From Lepidodermella squamata (lineage: Eukaryota > Gastrotricha): a DNA stretch of 64,000 nucleotides. The notes below the pieces were generated by a model. That model saw nothing but the letters and a program-made list of their open reading frames with translations. It did no database searches and was not told the origin of the DNA. Each line of letters opens with the position of its first letter. The stretch's first letter is position 1. A program made the position numbers and the translations under genes. The stretch is from the NCBI GenBank assembly GCA_047495785.1, contig JBLDXI010000036.1, forward strand, positions 868,001 through 932,000. Direction: 5' to 3'. Positions 34,507 through 46,681 of this stretch are shown piece by piece.

Positions 34507-36303
34507 AGACTTTGGTTTCTACTTTACTTTCCGTGCTGACGAGTTGAAAAATATGTTCGTGCTTTATCTAATGTTTAACGTCCACACCTTTGGAGTAAAT
34601 TAGCAGGTCTGACGCTGATTCGGGATCATATACGCCAAGTAATCGATAGCCCAGCGATAGCCTCCATGAGAAGGAGGGAGGGGGTGGGGAGGAATGGGAG
34701 GAATCGACAAGACAACCAAAACTCTTGTCCGTTTTCGACATGCATTATCCTCAATGTACAAACTACAACATACAAGATATCATAAATATGACCACTAGTA
34801 AGTGAAAAATGGTTCGTATTCGCGAGCAAATCTTGAAATTTGTATTTACTTGAAGAGGGACGATTCCAAGATTTCAAGATTCTCCTACGCAGTTTTCTCC
34901 AGGATTTTGAATTTTGTAATTTCAGACTTCTAGGAGGTTTCCATCCTCCTTAACAGGCGGAGAAAAGTTGTCCGAAAAGCTCATCAATTTTATATGATGC
35001 AGAGACGCTAGCTAGATTCCTCACCTCAGATCAACCCAAAATAAGATGAGAATTTACTGCGCGGGGGATTATTGATTGACGCAATAAAAAACTAATTTTT
35101 TTAAGCGCGCATTTTTATAGTAAATTAGTCATTCCAACCCGTAAAATATTAAGCCCGTTTTCTCAGCAACCCTGATGACTATCGGACTATCGACATTTTT
35201 TGATATCGTTTGACTCCTGGTCTATTGAGTGGCATAAAAATTCAACCCGGATGTGGATTTATTGAGTTGAGCAAAAGCCTGAAAAAACGTTGTTAAGCGG
35301 TAGTGATTAACGCAGTGGTTCCTAAACTTTTTGTCTCATAGGAAACAGCTCCCAATATGAGAATGGCTCGTAGGACACCTTGCTAAAATGGGTGAAATTT
35401 GATTTGGAATGGGTACAATTTTTTGAGCTACAAATTGATTGCTTTCAACTAGGGATTTTTTAGGCAAACGATTGGTTGTTACAAACGATTTTTCAGTAGT
35501 TACCTGTCTCGAAGGTGAAAATTGTTTGCTGCATTGGTTAAAATTACATGTAAAATGGTCTCAAATTCAGTACGAATTCCCATGGTTGGGTATTGGCCCC
35601 TATCAGAAGACTGCGGTCTCTCTCTGATTTCGGGCCGTGGAAAATCGATGCCTGTTGACGAAACCTAACATCGAAACCTAGCTTCGTCGAAACCGGGGCA
35701 CAAGGGCCGATTCTCGAATTCGTGCACCCTAATTCTAGCTTATAAGGTAGGTAAACTTTAGTTATTTGCCATATTCTCATTTCTCCAGCTCGAATGATGT
35801 GTTCATGCGAGAGGGCAAAGTTTTAGGGACGATCTTGAAGTCACCCTAACAGCCTAATCTCCAATCTCAATAGAGCAACACCTAATGTTACGCTTCAATT
35901 TTTCCTTCTCAGACGAGGATTTTTCGCCTCGAAGTGTCCTCTCGACCTATCGAAGTTCCCTTTCGATGGTTGTTGGTTTGCGAATTTGAGTTCACCTTTC
36001 ATAGCTCGAAAGAGCATGTTGCGTTCTCAGAGTCTATTGTGCTATGCCCTGAAGACCCATCTTCATTCAACTGAATTGTATTTTTTTGTATTGTGATTTT
36101 TCGAACTCGACCTCGCCATCAGGTAGGGTGAGTGCTAGTGCTAATAACGCTAATAGCGCTAAAAAAACATAATATATTATTTAAAATGTAAATGTTCGAT
36201 TCTTTATTTCTGAATAATTTGAGGGCTTTGTCGAAATGGCGAAAAGAATCGTATCACTTGATATGATAAAAACACGTTCTCATCAATTGTTAACTTGGAC
36301 GGG
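34507..36303. other. Convergent intergenic region
   Basis: No gene found. About 35930-36135 carries a dispersed sequence (GAAAGAGCATGTTGCGTTCT ... CCTGAAGACCCATCT ... CTCGACCTCGCCATCAGGT) that recurs at about 42240-42380. Confidence 0.4.
35930..36135 (+). repeat. Dispersed repeat shared with 42240-42380
   Basis: Both copies share GAAAGAGCA(T/A)GTTGCGTTCT, TGCCCTGAAGACCCATCT-like and TCGACCTCGCCATCAGGT blocks in order, with divergence in between. Function unknown. Confidence 0.55.
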
Positions 36304-36308
36304 CTGAC

Positions 36309-38955
36309 CTAGCCTACAATTGTAACCATTCTGCGATTGCTGTTAAGCATCTGAAAGCGAAAAGCTGAACTATGTATGAGACAAAATAGTTGTTGCGTAC
36401 CTTCATTGCGACTACGGGGATCAAATTAGCTGCCGTAAACGTCAAAGCGAAAGACGCTAGCAGAACCGGCATATACTCTGGTCGATTTGGCGGTTTCATG
36501 AACGCAAGTGCAATCCCAGCCGCAATAAGGGTAATTTTGCAGTAGACAAATTTTGACAAATTACGCATATCCTTGCCTCGAATAGATTGAATCAATCGCT
36601 GGAAAGACAAAACCAAGGTATCTTAAGGACCACATACAATTAAAAATAAACTACCTTGGACGTCTGCACTTTATACACCTGGATGCATATTCGTATGAGA
36701 AGACAAATTTGCAGAAGACTAGCAAGCGCTAGAAACAATGGGCTCACAGAATCGCTGAAAAATTGCTCAGAAAATTGGCATGAGTAGTAGTAAGGCCGAT
36801 AAAGGGTACTCGAATCGCTCCCATCCAAGTTAAGCCCGAAAACAATTGTTGACTCAAGTGGCTCCTTTCCTATGGCAACAGCCATCAGAAAGACCTGCTG
36901 AAGAGCCCAGAGATGTGGAAATAATGCCACTGAGTACATACGAAGTTTATAGGAGATTCTCCTCAACAACGGCAAGCTTCCATATTGATGAATTGAAGAC
37001 GGATTGAGGAGAAAAGGTGCCCTTCGCACAATCGTTGAATCCAGCGCTTTTTTGATTCTCAGCTTCATCGAAATTCCTGAAAGAACGAGAGAAATGCCAA
37101 CCACCATCAGAAAAGTGCCAACATTGCAGGTGATTGCGATCGTTTCATTTGTCAGCCCAACTGGCAAAAGGAAAACAAAGCCGAGAAGCCACAGATCTCC
37201 CAGCAAAATTGCGTAATCCCCACTGTTGAATTTGAGATTCCCAAATCGGTCTGTTTTACCCCGACGTTTCAAGTAAACTATAAGCAAAACTGTCAGTATG
37301 AAAGAAAACAGCGCCGCGGATAAGCACAGGATAATGCAACTCGTCGATGTTGGAATCATGGGAACTTTCACGTCAATTTTTCTGATTTTATCAGGCGGGG
37401 GTTGACCATCTTGAGTCCCCCAAGCCAAGTCAATGATTTTAATAGGATTCCTATCATTCTGCTTGAGATACGCCGCTGTTGTGAATCCGGTATTGTTCGC
37501 AAAGGTTCGCGTGAAGGTAATTGGAACGTATCCTTTGGTCAAGTTGGTTTCGCGATTAATACCATACTCACCCTTCAAGCCGGTGACATTGAGCCTATAC
37601 GAAGCTTCTTTGATTGATTCAACAATCTCGTTACCTCTAGTTCTGAAATTCTGGCCTGAAGTTACCCAATCGATCAACGTCTCGTTTCTCTCGTTTAGGA
37701 CGTGCTCTGTCTCTTGTAGAAGGTATCCCACCGTTAGGGCTCTGTCGTAGCATATAACAGGCCAATACTCCCAGTTGGGATGTGTTTCAGGTTGATCGAT
37801 CCTTTCTTTCAACTTCTCCCGCATCGCCACTTCAGATAGGCCAGTCGAATCAGTAGTTTCAGGACCAAGTATTTGACCAAGACTTGTGTCACCGTAATAA
37901 ATGAAACTAGGGGAAACTTGAAGAACGATTTCCTCATTGCACCAATCCACGTTCTCGGGGTACATCGGAACGCCCGGGTAAAGCCATGGGAACCAGGAAA
38001 GACTGAATACGGCATATTGAGGGCCGTACATTTCCATCATGTACAGCCAACACGCTACAGCCGTGGGGACTCCTGATAGGGATATGATAATTCTGGCTTC
38101 TGACTGCTTCAGTGCGGTAAACTCGTTTCTCACTTCTGGTATATCCTCGTATGATATTTCAATTTTTCCAAAGTACACTATGGAGATGTTCTCATGTTCC
38201 AAGGCCATCAAAAGACCCGGGTCCATCTGAAAAACGAGTTTAGAATTTAGAATTTAGTTTATTAATTTGGATATTGTTCACCATATTCGCATAGTGGAGA
38301 AGATCTGATACGATCGCAACTCTCTTCCAGCCGATTTTTGAGATGAATTTGGCAAGAGCTATGTATTGAATGTCCCCTCGCTGGCCGAAGTTCAGGTAAT
38401 TAGGAAATCTTTGCCTCTCGAGATACATTCTGTTCGTCCCTTGAGCGAGAGTCATCTGAAAAAGGTGGCGAAATCATTTTCCATCACTGCTAAGGATCAT
38501 GATTCAAAACTCACGCCGAAGAAATTGAACTGTTTAACTAAAGATGCGGACATCAACTGCCCGACTTGCTCTTCGCATTCTGGCGCAACAATAATCGGGA
38601 GAAGAAAGTCCTCTAGTTCGCTGGACCTCATTCTCCGCGTGAAACTGCTTATAGCCGTAGCATCGAGGCATTCATCGTCGATAAGGTCAAGGATGAGCTC
38701 ATATTTCGGGAGCCAGGTGGCATCTGACCTAAGTTGGTCAAGCGCAACACCTTCCGCTTCAGTGCACGGAGGTCCCGTTGGTAGAATTCCACTGTAAGAA
38801 AGCGACATAATGAGATGGATTTTCGTTCGGTTTGCTGTGAAATTTTGCTGGCCATACGATGCCTCAAAGTCAGGTATGGATGAATTTAGGGCTAGTTTAG
38901 CCACAACATCGAAGGTACCAAGAAGTACTATGAGTGAAATTTTGCAATAATTCAT
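36309..38955 (-). CDS. Multi-exon GABA-B-like class C G-protein-coupled receptor
   Basis: Exons 38515-38955, 38282-38455, 36655-38226 and 36401-36598 join in phase 0; the last coding part is either a 13-codon exon at 36309-36350 after a 50 nt intron, or read-through to a stop at 36314. The product is about 808 aa. The signal peptide (NYCKISLIVLLGTFDVVA) leads into a Venus flytrap domain (FISKIGWKRVAIVSD, MYGPQYAVFSLSW) and seven membrane segments (first IILCLSAALFSFILTVLLIV, later VFLMAVAIG, LASLLQICLLI, and a last one at YMPVLLASFALTFTAAN). No cysteine-rich linker is present, as in GABA-B receptors. It is related to, but clearly diverged from, the intronless receptor. The C-terminal tail is very short, without the coiled coil seen in vertebrate GABA-B subunits. 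Confidence 0.82.
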
Positions 38956-39454
38956 TCTGCGATGTGCACTGATATTTAAAAGCTAACGCGAGAAGTCTCA
39001 GGTGGCTATTGAGCTTATGTAGGTAAGAATTTCCAGCCTTATTAAGACATCAGACATCAGAGACATCAGAGATCTAGGAAAGTTAGCTAGCTTCATGGCA
39101 TTCTGAGAAACATGTGGCGCCAGTTTGTTGAGCGACTCGTTGCTAGCTCGATTAATGCTAGCTTAAGATAATCCGACATAGTTCAAATTCGGCGCTGTAT
39201 GATTGTCTCCGAGGAGTTAAGTTTCTAATTAAAAGCGAAAAGCAAGAAGACCATCTCGTCTTTCCTCAGTCTTTAAGACTGTCTGGCTATTCTTGAATGT
39301 CGCCTAATTTGCAGATTGTCATCACACCTAATTTACGAAAATTCCCTGTGTCAATTCTGCTGCTTTTCAAAGATTCCAGAAATAAAATTCGCTGAAACCT
39401 GAAAAATGCAGGCTTTAATTGTGGATAATGAATACGAATACAACAGTTAGAAAC
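38956..39454. other. Upstream region of the receptor gene, nothing recognised
   Basis: AT-rich DNA without open frames or clear promoter motifs. Confidence 0.3.
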
Positions 39455-41790
39455 ATTTTATTTATTTATTTATTTATTTATTTATTACGAGCATATGTCC
39501 CAAAGTTGAGAGCTCAACAACAAAAGATGTCATACCGCATACAAAAGTAACAAAAAATCAGGTCCAATCAGTCCATTTCAAAGTCCGCAGGTACATGAGT
39601 ATAAAAATAAAGTACGGATGATAATTTTTTGCCTCGCATTTTTTTAATAACTTCGTAACCATGAGGAATTTTTTGGAGCGGGTTTCACCGGTCGATAGAT
39701 CTAGTCTGTTGTAAACTTTCCTAAAATTCTCGTCCAATTGCGATACAATTTGAGAAATTGGTGACGAAAATGCTTCTTTTGATTTTTGGTGAAAAAGTCA
39801 ATTTTTGAAAAATGCTATTTTGCATCAGATATGACTTTTGGCAATAATTTGCCTTGTCAGAGTGGTCAGATTTAGTCAAGAGGTGGTCAGCTGTTCATCC
39901 ATGACGCCGATTTCCACAAAAATCAACAGTTGCACAACCAGAAGCTTCCAGCTTTGCAAATTTGGTGCAGTCCCCCCAAAATGTCAAAATTCATTTGGAT
40001 CTCATTTCGTTATTGAGAGACGTTTCTGTCCGGTCCAAAGTGAAAATCTCGGTTAACGGGGCGGTACTGACATCACTCCCTGCTAAGAATATGGTCCAAT
40101 TTAGCTTTACCACAGGAAAATGACAAAAAACGCTAAAACCAGGGATTTTCCTACCCGCTTCAGCCACTTGGCGACAGTATCTGGCTCGCCTTATTTTGCG
40201 CCGATGACGTTGGTCGCTACGCAGTTTCTCGCGAGATGAGAGTAGTAAGTCCAAATCTCTATCGCCATTTTCTTTTGCAATAGATTTTTTCGATTGGGCC
40301 TTTTTTCTATTTGGCACTGTTTCATTAATAGTTTCAACAACAGCTTTGTTAAACCTATCGGTGAGTTGTTCGGCATTCTCATTTGTCGGAAATGGATACC
40401 CCAACTTAGTCCGAAGCGAATCCACAAATCGATAAACGTTCATTTTGCTAAAATCTTTTCCAAACGATTTTGGGGCTGTTTCATGAGCCGGAGGCTTTTC
40501 GGCGCTCATAACCAATGTTATTCCTCGGTGGTCACTGATACCCTCGGTAGCCCCTGTGAGAACTACTCTTTTCGGTGAGTAGGACGTACAAAAATAATCA
40601 AGCATGGTGTTCGAAGCCGGTCTAGTAATTATTCTCCTAAATGACAGGTCTAAGCCCAAACTATTGAGCAGATCGGTGAAATTTTTCTCATTTTCAGAAT
40701 TCATCAAGTTGAGGTTGAAATCTCCCCCAATGACGTAGTTTTGTGCGGACGGAAATCGTGCCTTAATTTTGGTGAAAAGTTCATGTATCAAAAAGAAGTC
40801 ATCGTCGGTCGGATCTGTAAATTTTGGCCTGTAAATACAAGTGAACGCTGTAGCGCCGCCTTGCTCATTTTTAACTAGGCAGGTGATATTTTCGATATAG
40901 TCACATGGAATTGTAGCTTCTTCAATTACGGTGTAAGATGAATCTACCAGAATACCTACCCCGCCACCTACATTGTGATTGATGTTGTCGGAATTAGGAG
41001 GTCTAAGACTCCAGTGGCACTTGTGAGATGGAAAATTAGATTCGATGTCGCTTGTTACAGCGCTAATGCGACCTTTAGCTGGATCACTAATATCTGGCAA
41101 GTTAACTTCAGAAAAGAACAGAATATCAGGCCTAATCACATCCAGAAAAGAGAACATGGCAGCAATTTTGCTTCGAAGACCTCGCAAATTGAAATGTTGA
41201 ACACAGAAATAATGAGAATCTTGAGTGCGAGTAAATTTTGTAATATCGGAAAAAGGAATGATAGTGTCACATGGGCCGGGGTTTAGACTAATATCCCCGC
41301 TCCGGAGAAGCAGTAGCAAAAATACAAAAATAAAGTTTTTACGCGAGACATTTTGTTTGGTACTCTTGAACGGGTCGATCGGGGCAGCCGTGAAAAAGAT
41401 TAGCAGGTCTTGTCCGTGAGGTTGAGCTGTCCTGGCTATCACGACCAGTGGGTGTGGCGGATCGTTTAGTGCGCCATGTGACGCCGTTTCGGAAGGCGCG
41501 TGGACGTGGTAGCTCGGTTGCAGACGGTCGCGTGTCGTTAGCTTGTTGATAAACAACAAAGGTGACGTAATCGTAGTGAAATTTGAATTTGCTACGATCT
41601 TTGTTGTCCCCGTTTCTAGGACAACCAGGTTGCTCGACCAGCTCTGGAGTAGGGCTGTCGACACAAGAGCCAGGCCAAGCACTGCCGAACGAAAAGACGG
41701 CTCGCCAATCAGCGTATTGACAGGCGATTTAATCGTCATTAGATTGCAGTGGTGAAGTTGTAATAATCTGGGAATACGCTCCACACTTTT
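39455..41790 (-). mobile_element. LINE copy with APE endonuclease ORF and an NPGP (2A-like) motif, lacking reverse transcriptase
   Basis: The minus-strand frame 39991-41784 (597 codons) contains a hydrophobic run, then GDISLNPGP at about 41272-41296, then an AP-endonuclease-like domain with the conserved motifs HFNLRGLRSK, FFSEVN, IYRP, GGDFNLNL and SDHRG. All catalytic positions look intact, but the frame ends where the reverse transcriptase should begin; the sequence then runs into a 3' UTR-like stretch and a (TTTA)n tract at about 39457-39487, read as (AAAT)n on the element strand. This suggests an internal deletion or an incompletely read element. The D-I-S-L-N-P-G-P sequence preceded by Leu-rich residues resembles 2A ribosome-skipping peptides, which are known in non-LTR elements of some animals, but with Ser in the usual Glu position. 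Confidence 0.8.
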
Positions 41791-41817
41791 TAACGGTTTC
41801 CGAAAGCAGTTTTATCA

Positions 41818-42018
41818 TTACAAGTTGGGGCAAGGTTTTGTGTTGACGACTTTTCCGTTGCAGCAGGACTGCCAGATAACATTGAAAGCTTTTGTCCCGC
41901 AGCAAACGCAGAAGGCATTCGAAGACTGGCCGTTGATAAGTCCATCGCAACAGATGTATTGATTCAGATTAAATGCAACGCCGTTGCAAAGTGGCTCAGC
42001 TCTACTTGCTACAGCAAT
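41818..42018 (-). CDS. Galaxin-like cysteine-rich terminal exon, orphan
   Basis: After a splice-acceptor-like TCTATGCAG the frame encodes 66 residues to a stop at 41818. It has repeated paired cysteines: LCNGVAFNL, YICCDG, CVCCGTKAF, SCCNGKV, CPNL. The CC-x-G and CCG-x-x-A(F/Y) spacing resembles galaxin repeats of coral and mollusc matrix proteins. I could not find upstream exons, and a LINE ends 34 bp downstream, so this may be the remnant of a disrupted gene. An ATG at 42024 in frame gives no signal peptide. Confidence 0.4.
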   Translation of the reverse strand: MAVASRAEPLCNGVAFNLNQYICCDGLINGQSSNAFCVCCGTKAFNVIWQSCCNGKVVNTKPCPNL

Positions 42019-42059
42019 CTGCATAGAGAAACGCGACCAGGGTAGGTTGCAGTTAGTAA

Positions 42060-42185
42060 AGTACGGACAATATTTGTTTCGCCTCGCATTTTTTCAATAT
42101 ACTTAAGTGACCATGAGGAAGTTTTTGAAGCGGTGTTTGCCATTCGATAGATCTAGTGTTCGGTAAACTTCCTGGTAATTCTCGT
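42060..42185 (+). repeat. Second copy of the sequence at 39628-39735
   Basis: Both share GCCTCGCATTTTTT, CATGAGGAA(G/T)TTTTTG, CGATAGATCTAGT and GTAAACTT in order. The 39.6 kb copy is in the 3' part of the LINE, so this may be a LINE 3'-end fragment. Confidence 0.55.
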
Positions 42186-42379
42186 TAGAGTCAGATTCGA
42201 GCGGATTGGTTAAAAATGCTTGCGATTTTGACAGAAACTTCCCTTGGATTCACCCTCCAAGGCTTGAAAGAGCAAGTTGCGTTCTTAACTTCCATTGCAC
42301 TATGTCCTGAAGACCCATCTACAGCTGAATTTTTGGTTTGTGATGTTTCAAATTCGACCTCGCCATCAGGTGGAGTGCT

Positions 42380-42660
42380 AGTGTTGTTACCTTCAAGGTT
42401 GATTTTCCCTAACGTTTCGTTCGTTTCGTTCGTTGATCCCCAAAACCGCTGGAATTGTCCTGCTGAACGAGTTCATCTTAGCTCTATCAGGTATTGCAGC
42501 TGTTATGGGCTATGGGCTAATTTAGTTTATTAGCCTAAAACATAGCTTAGCAAGAAATTTGACTAGAAGATCTGCTGTGGAATGACATTCAATTTCTCGA
42601 CGGTAAAATGTTACTCTTGTCGCTGATTGGTTTTGCTTACATATTTAGTTGGTTTTCTTC
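42380..42660 (+). repeat. Dispersed repeat shared with 47920-48250
   Basis: Both copies contain TTGATTTTCCCTAACGTT-like sequence, CGAGTTCATCTTAGCTCT, ATGGGCTAATTT, CTTAGCAAGAAATTTGA and TCGCTGATTGGTTTTGC. In both, one frame reads LIFPNV then RVHLSS then C-x-CY, so the shared part may derive from a coding sequence that I do not recognise. Confidence 0.6.
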
Positions 42661-42790
42661 AGCGCCTCACTCGGGCCGTCGGGCTCGGGCCGGAACTTGG
42701 TAAAATTGTCGGGGGCGTTGGTTGTAGGATGACCCAAGCCTGGCGACCCAGTTCCAGAGGCCCGAGCCCGGCGGCCCGAGTGAGGCGCTG
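42659..42790. mobile_element. Short GC-rich inverted-repeat element
   Basis: CAGCGCCTCACTCGGGCC at the left end and its complement GGCCCGAGTGAGGCGCTG at the right end begin about 32 bp of near-perfect terminal inverted repeat around a 70 bp core. Related GGCTCGGGCC words continue to about 43000. Confidence 0.7.
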
Positions 42791-43151
42791 AACAACAGCT
42801 CTGTTTCCTATTGTTCTCCGCCGTGCTCGGGCTGGCACCTTTTGGAGGCCCGTGTGCGGTGCAGCGTGATACGATGAAATTCGTTAAATTTGCATTAAAC
42901 GTCGCATACGGGCGCATTTCAGACCGGCCCGAGCGTGGAGTGGTAAAGTGCCGTTACCCGACCGCGTACGGGCCGAATTCGGGCTCGGGCCCCAACATAT
43001 CGATCATAAATCATAATATTTATTCGATATATCGGTGTTACACTTAACTCTCAACACTTAATACTCGCAATCTCCATAAGTAAACACATTCATACAAGTT
43101 TAGTCAGATTTTGAAATTCTCTTCAAGGGACATGGATGACAATGGCCGATT

Positions 43152-46100
43152 TCAGAGCAGTTCAGGAATTGCAAAAGCAGCACAATAAACTTCAAGAACT
43201 CGCTGTGTTTCGAAGGAAATGGAATTAGCCGAGAAAATGTTCAGGCAAGCCATGCTTCCCATCAACGGCTCGACGGGCGTAGCCCAAGATCTGTGAACAA
43301 ATCGAATGAATATTGAATATTTTGATTATTTCTGGAATATATATACCCCGCCAAGTGGAATGAATTGGATGTGGCAAAGGGAGAGAGCGTCGGATAATCC
43401 GATGCGTAAGATTCTGCTGTACAGCTAATGAACGCTTTTCCTCCATCGGCGTCGTAGCCAATTTTAAGATGATGCCACGCGGCTCCACTCAATCCGGAAC
43501 AGCCAAATGATGTATCGGTCGACCCATCACCATACGGCCTGATCGTGAATGTTTGATTAATATCGGTCGTAATTCTGAGACCAGGCTTCGACCCATCGGG
43601 AGCGAATTCTAAGATTGTGCCTTTCTGCTTAGCCGACGCAGCGAACAATGTCATCGTGAAGCCAGCATTTAGCTTGAACTTTTCAGCAGTCACAGCGATA
43701 GGATTGGTTGAGTTGTAATAAAAGGCCGTGCCAGGCCGGCCAAACGGACCAGTTACTTTCTGAAGAGCGATGTTTGATGTCGTGAAATCAGCTTTGGGAT
43801 CGATAAGGTCATTCAGATCGGAAACCAAAGGCCAGCTGGCAATCAGCCCGGGTAATCGCGATCTTATCACGTCCATGGTCAAAATCTTTCCGAGCTGAAT
43901 TTGAAGGCACTTCTTGCGCAGTATCCACAGTTGGTCGAGGGACATGGCGTGTCTGTGAAGCGAGAAACACGCCTGCCGTCCATTGAAAGTGAAGTTTCCG
44001 CCCAAATCTCCACCGAGTCTTATTTTCGAGCTAACCTTCGGTCTGATTCCGGTTAACGGCACCTCTTGGACAAAGTTATCATCTACGACCAGCACCTTCT
44101 CGGTATCGAAGTTGTAAGATATAGCGACGAAGGACCAAAACCGATCCACATTCGCCACCACACCTTGCAGATCATGATCGATATCCGGATCTGTAGAGAA
44201 AAAATGTTCTCCTTACAGTAATTACTAAGATTAGACAACCAAAAGGAGCATGTATTCGATGTAAAACGTACCTGTTCTGAGTCGTAAAGTGTCATCTGCT
44301 CCGCTAATTCCAACGCCTGTAAGATCTCGTGCGTCGTAGAACCCGAAAATTCTTTGCAAGCTGCTGAAAGCCAAGGGAAAGAAAACGTATTCAGCAAGTG
44401 TGAAGGACGAATTTTCGACATTGATCAAGGGGTTTTCCAAGAGCACGAATCCAGCTGCTGAATCAATAGAAAGCGCTGAGCTGCTGTAGGGACCGCTGCC
44501 GAATGACATAGATGAGCCGGAGTAATTCCCATTGATGCCGTTTCCACTGATGTCACTCGTACCGAATTCCTGGCTGAGAGGCAGGTAAAGTGTTTCGAAT
44601 GGCAGCCCGAAGGGAGTCTCTGTGTCGAAAATACGAATTATTTTTAACACAGAAAGCAGGGAAAACAAAGCTAGCTTACGCTTATCACACAGCTCTGCAC
44701 TTTTGAACATCGATGTTGAAGTCTGAACATGAAAATTAGCTGTGGAGGAACGTTAGCTTTTGTTTCAGGGCTCACCCAGTTTTGAGGGCAGTCGCTTGCT
44801 ACTGGAACGCATTTCGCCGCCATAAGAAGGGCAAACGTGCAGAGCTTATGCTAAGTATACAACAGACAAATTGTAATAAATCGGCAGATGTAAAAATACC
44901 CCTGGCTTGCATAACAAGTCGGTCTGGAAATCGTACGATCTCTCTTATTCTAGTGTAGCTTTCGTTTAGCCTACTAATTCTAACAAATACCGTGAATTCA
45001 TCAGTGGCTTCCATCTTGCAGGCGCCGTGATTTTCTTTGAACGACGTCGAGTTGCCATAGACTTTAACCTGTCACAATGAGTCCTTGTTGCGAATTAAAC
45101 GGTTGTCGAGGCGCCTAACTTACCCGGTTGCCACTCGGAAAAACTCCATAGCACTGCTTGCCCTTGCTTGTGTCACATAGAACGGCTCTCTATTGGGGTA
45201 GAAAAATAATATTAAAAAAATTAATTGGGAAATTTTTTAGTATAATATGTTGAAACAAATTAAGAAATTGCCATCAAAATTCTATTGGTGCAGTCGAAAG
45301 CTGAATAATAGTTTACCCCTTTCAAGCAGTTTTCCCTGTTGCTGAAAGTAGCTGATGATAATTCCCGGGTTTCAGCCCCAGCCTGGCAGCCAGTTGTCTC
45401 GAGACGGCAATCGATGAAGCTCCCGTTCGATGAGCTGAAGCACCTAACATGCGGCTTCTCGCTGTCCGGAACTTGAACTGTTACCATTCAATTAAACAAG
45501 TTCGACATTAAATGATCAAAAATAAAAAATGATGGAAAACTCACGCGAAGTTCCCGAGATGCATAGGCCGAGGTTGTCATAAGGGCTGCCACTTGACGCG
45601 AGCTATAGCGGAAACATAATCATCGAAAATGCACACTAATAACTTCGAACCCAGTTCTCGGGGCAGGCGAAGTTGACTGGGACACAAGTTTTCAACACTC
45701 CGTTGTCCGTGCATCGTTTAAAAGCTTGATTCTAACAATTTCTAAACGTTGAAAAGTAAAGGTAGCGAATAACGAAACATTTACCGCGAATTTATATCTC
45801 GCGCTGTTACAAGCGGCCAAGCTGTCTTTAATTGCTATGTTCTTGTACCAATCAAACTGGAATTAGAAAAGTTAAAATAAATCGAACGGCGAGCAGTGAA
45901 TTTACCTCGATTTCTCTGTCCGCAGCTGGCTCGTCACTCAATTGACACTTGCCAAGGCCGGGATTGCACCGTGGTGTTAGGGCGCCGTATTTGTAGCACA
46001 TTTTAGCATTCTGTTATCGATAACAAATTGTAGCAACAAGAGACGAGATATTCAATATTCAATTATCTCATACCCCTAATCGGCAGGTTTGTAGATCTGG

Positions 46101-46681
46101 GAACAGAGGTCCCCACTAAGGAAAACAACTGAAATTTAACAATGGAATTGCAAGAAATCAAATAAGATTTTTCAACGGAAAACATGTTTTAGCAAATAAA
46201 TTAAAAAATTTGAGGAGTCTGAATTTTAAAATCATGTATAATTTTAATTTTCGCGCAAAATTTGAATTAATAGAAATCTTCGATATACTTATGAAATATA
46301 ATTTTTCATGAATTAGGATGATTTAGGATTGAAATGGAATTGGATTTTCAACTAGAAAAAACAAGGACAATTTAGCAAATAAATTGAAAATTGGATTAAA
46401 AACTTCCTAAATCCTGAGAGCCTGTAATTTGAAATTATTTACAATTTTAATTACAGAAGAATTTCGAATTAAAAGGTCAATTGACGTAATACTTCGATTT
46501 ATCGAATAAAATTATTCAGAAATACCTGATACTCGGTGATAGGATCACAGGTGGGGTTGTTATCACGACATGAAGTGAATGCGTTGTTGGTCACTTGGAA
46601 GCATCGTTTGAATATTTGACCTGTTACCCGGCTGATAGTCGTTAATGAAGCAACGAAAATTATTAAAATAAAGCTTCTCAT
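43152..46681 (-). CDS. Secreted cysteine-rich/double-LamG protein, copy A (complete, 14 exons)
   Basis: Exons from 5' to 3': 46526-46681, 46074-46115, 45906-46010, 45785-45856, 45651-45731, 45545-45602, 45317-45477, 45124-45189, 44991-45068, 44776-44844, 44680-44722, 44272-44619, 43347-44190, 43152-43290. All introns are GT-AG and every phase agrees, giving about 753 aa. A signal peptide (ILIIFVASLTTISRVTG) is followed by about 285 residues with 23 cysteines in some six repeated modules of three or four cysteines (for example RCFQVTNNAFTSC, MCYKYGALTPRC, RCTDNGVLKTC, RCFSSSNGSFIDC). Two LamG/concanavalin-like domains follow (starting at LPLSQEFGTSDISGNG and at LIASWPLVSD), ending in a conserved tail, CAAFAIPELL. 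No membrane anchor is seen, so it should be secreted. Function unknown; LamG folds commonly bind glycans or proteins. Confidence 0.85.

Noticed and set aside
39457-39490. (TTTA)n as an independent microsatellite
   Set aside because: Its position at the 3' end of the LINE on the element strand makes it more likely the retrotransposon tail.
43152-46681. Similarity of the cysteine modules to appendicularian house proteins (oikosins)
   Set aside because: The cysteine-rich repeat idea fits loosely, but I could not match spacing, and two LamG domains are not expected; not enough to name the organism or family.
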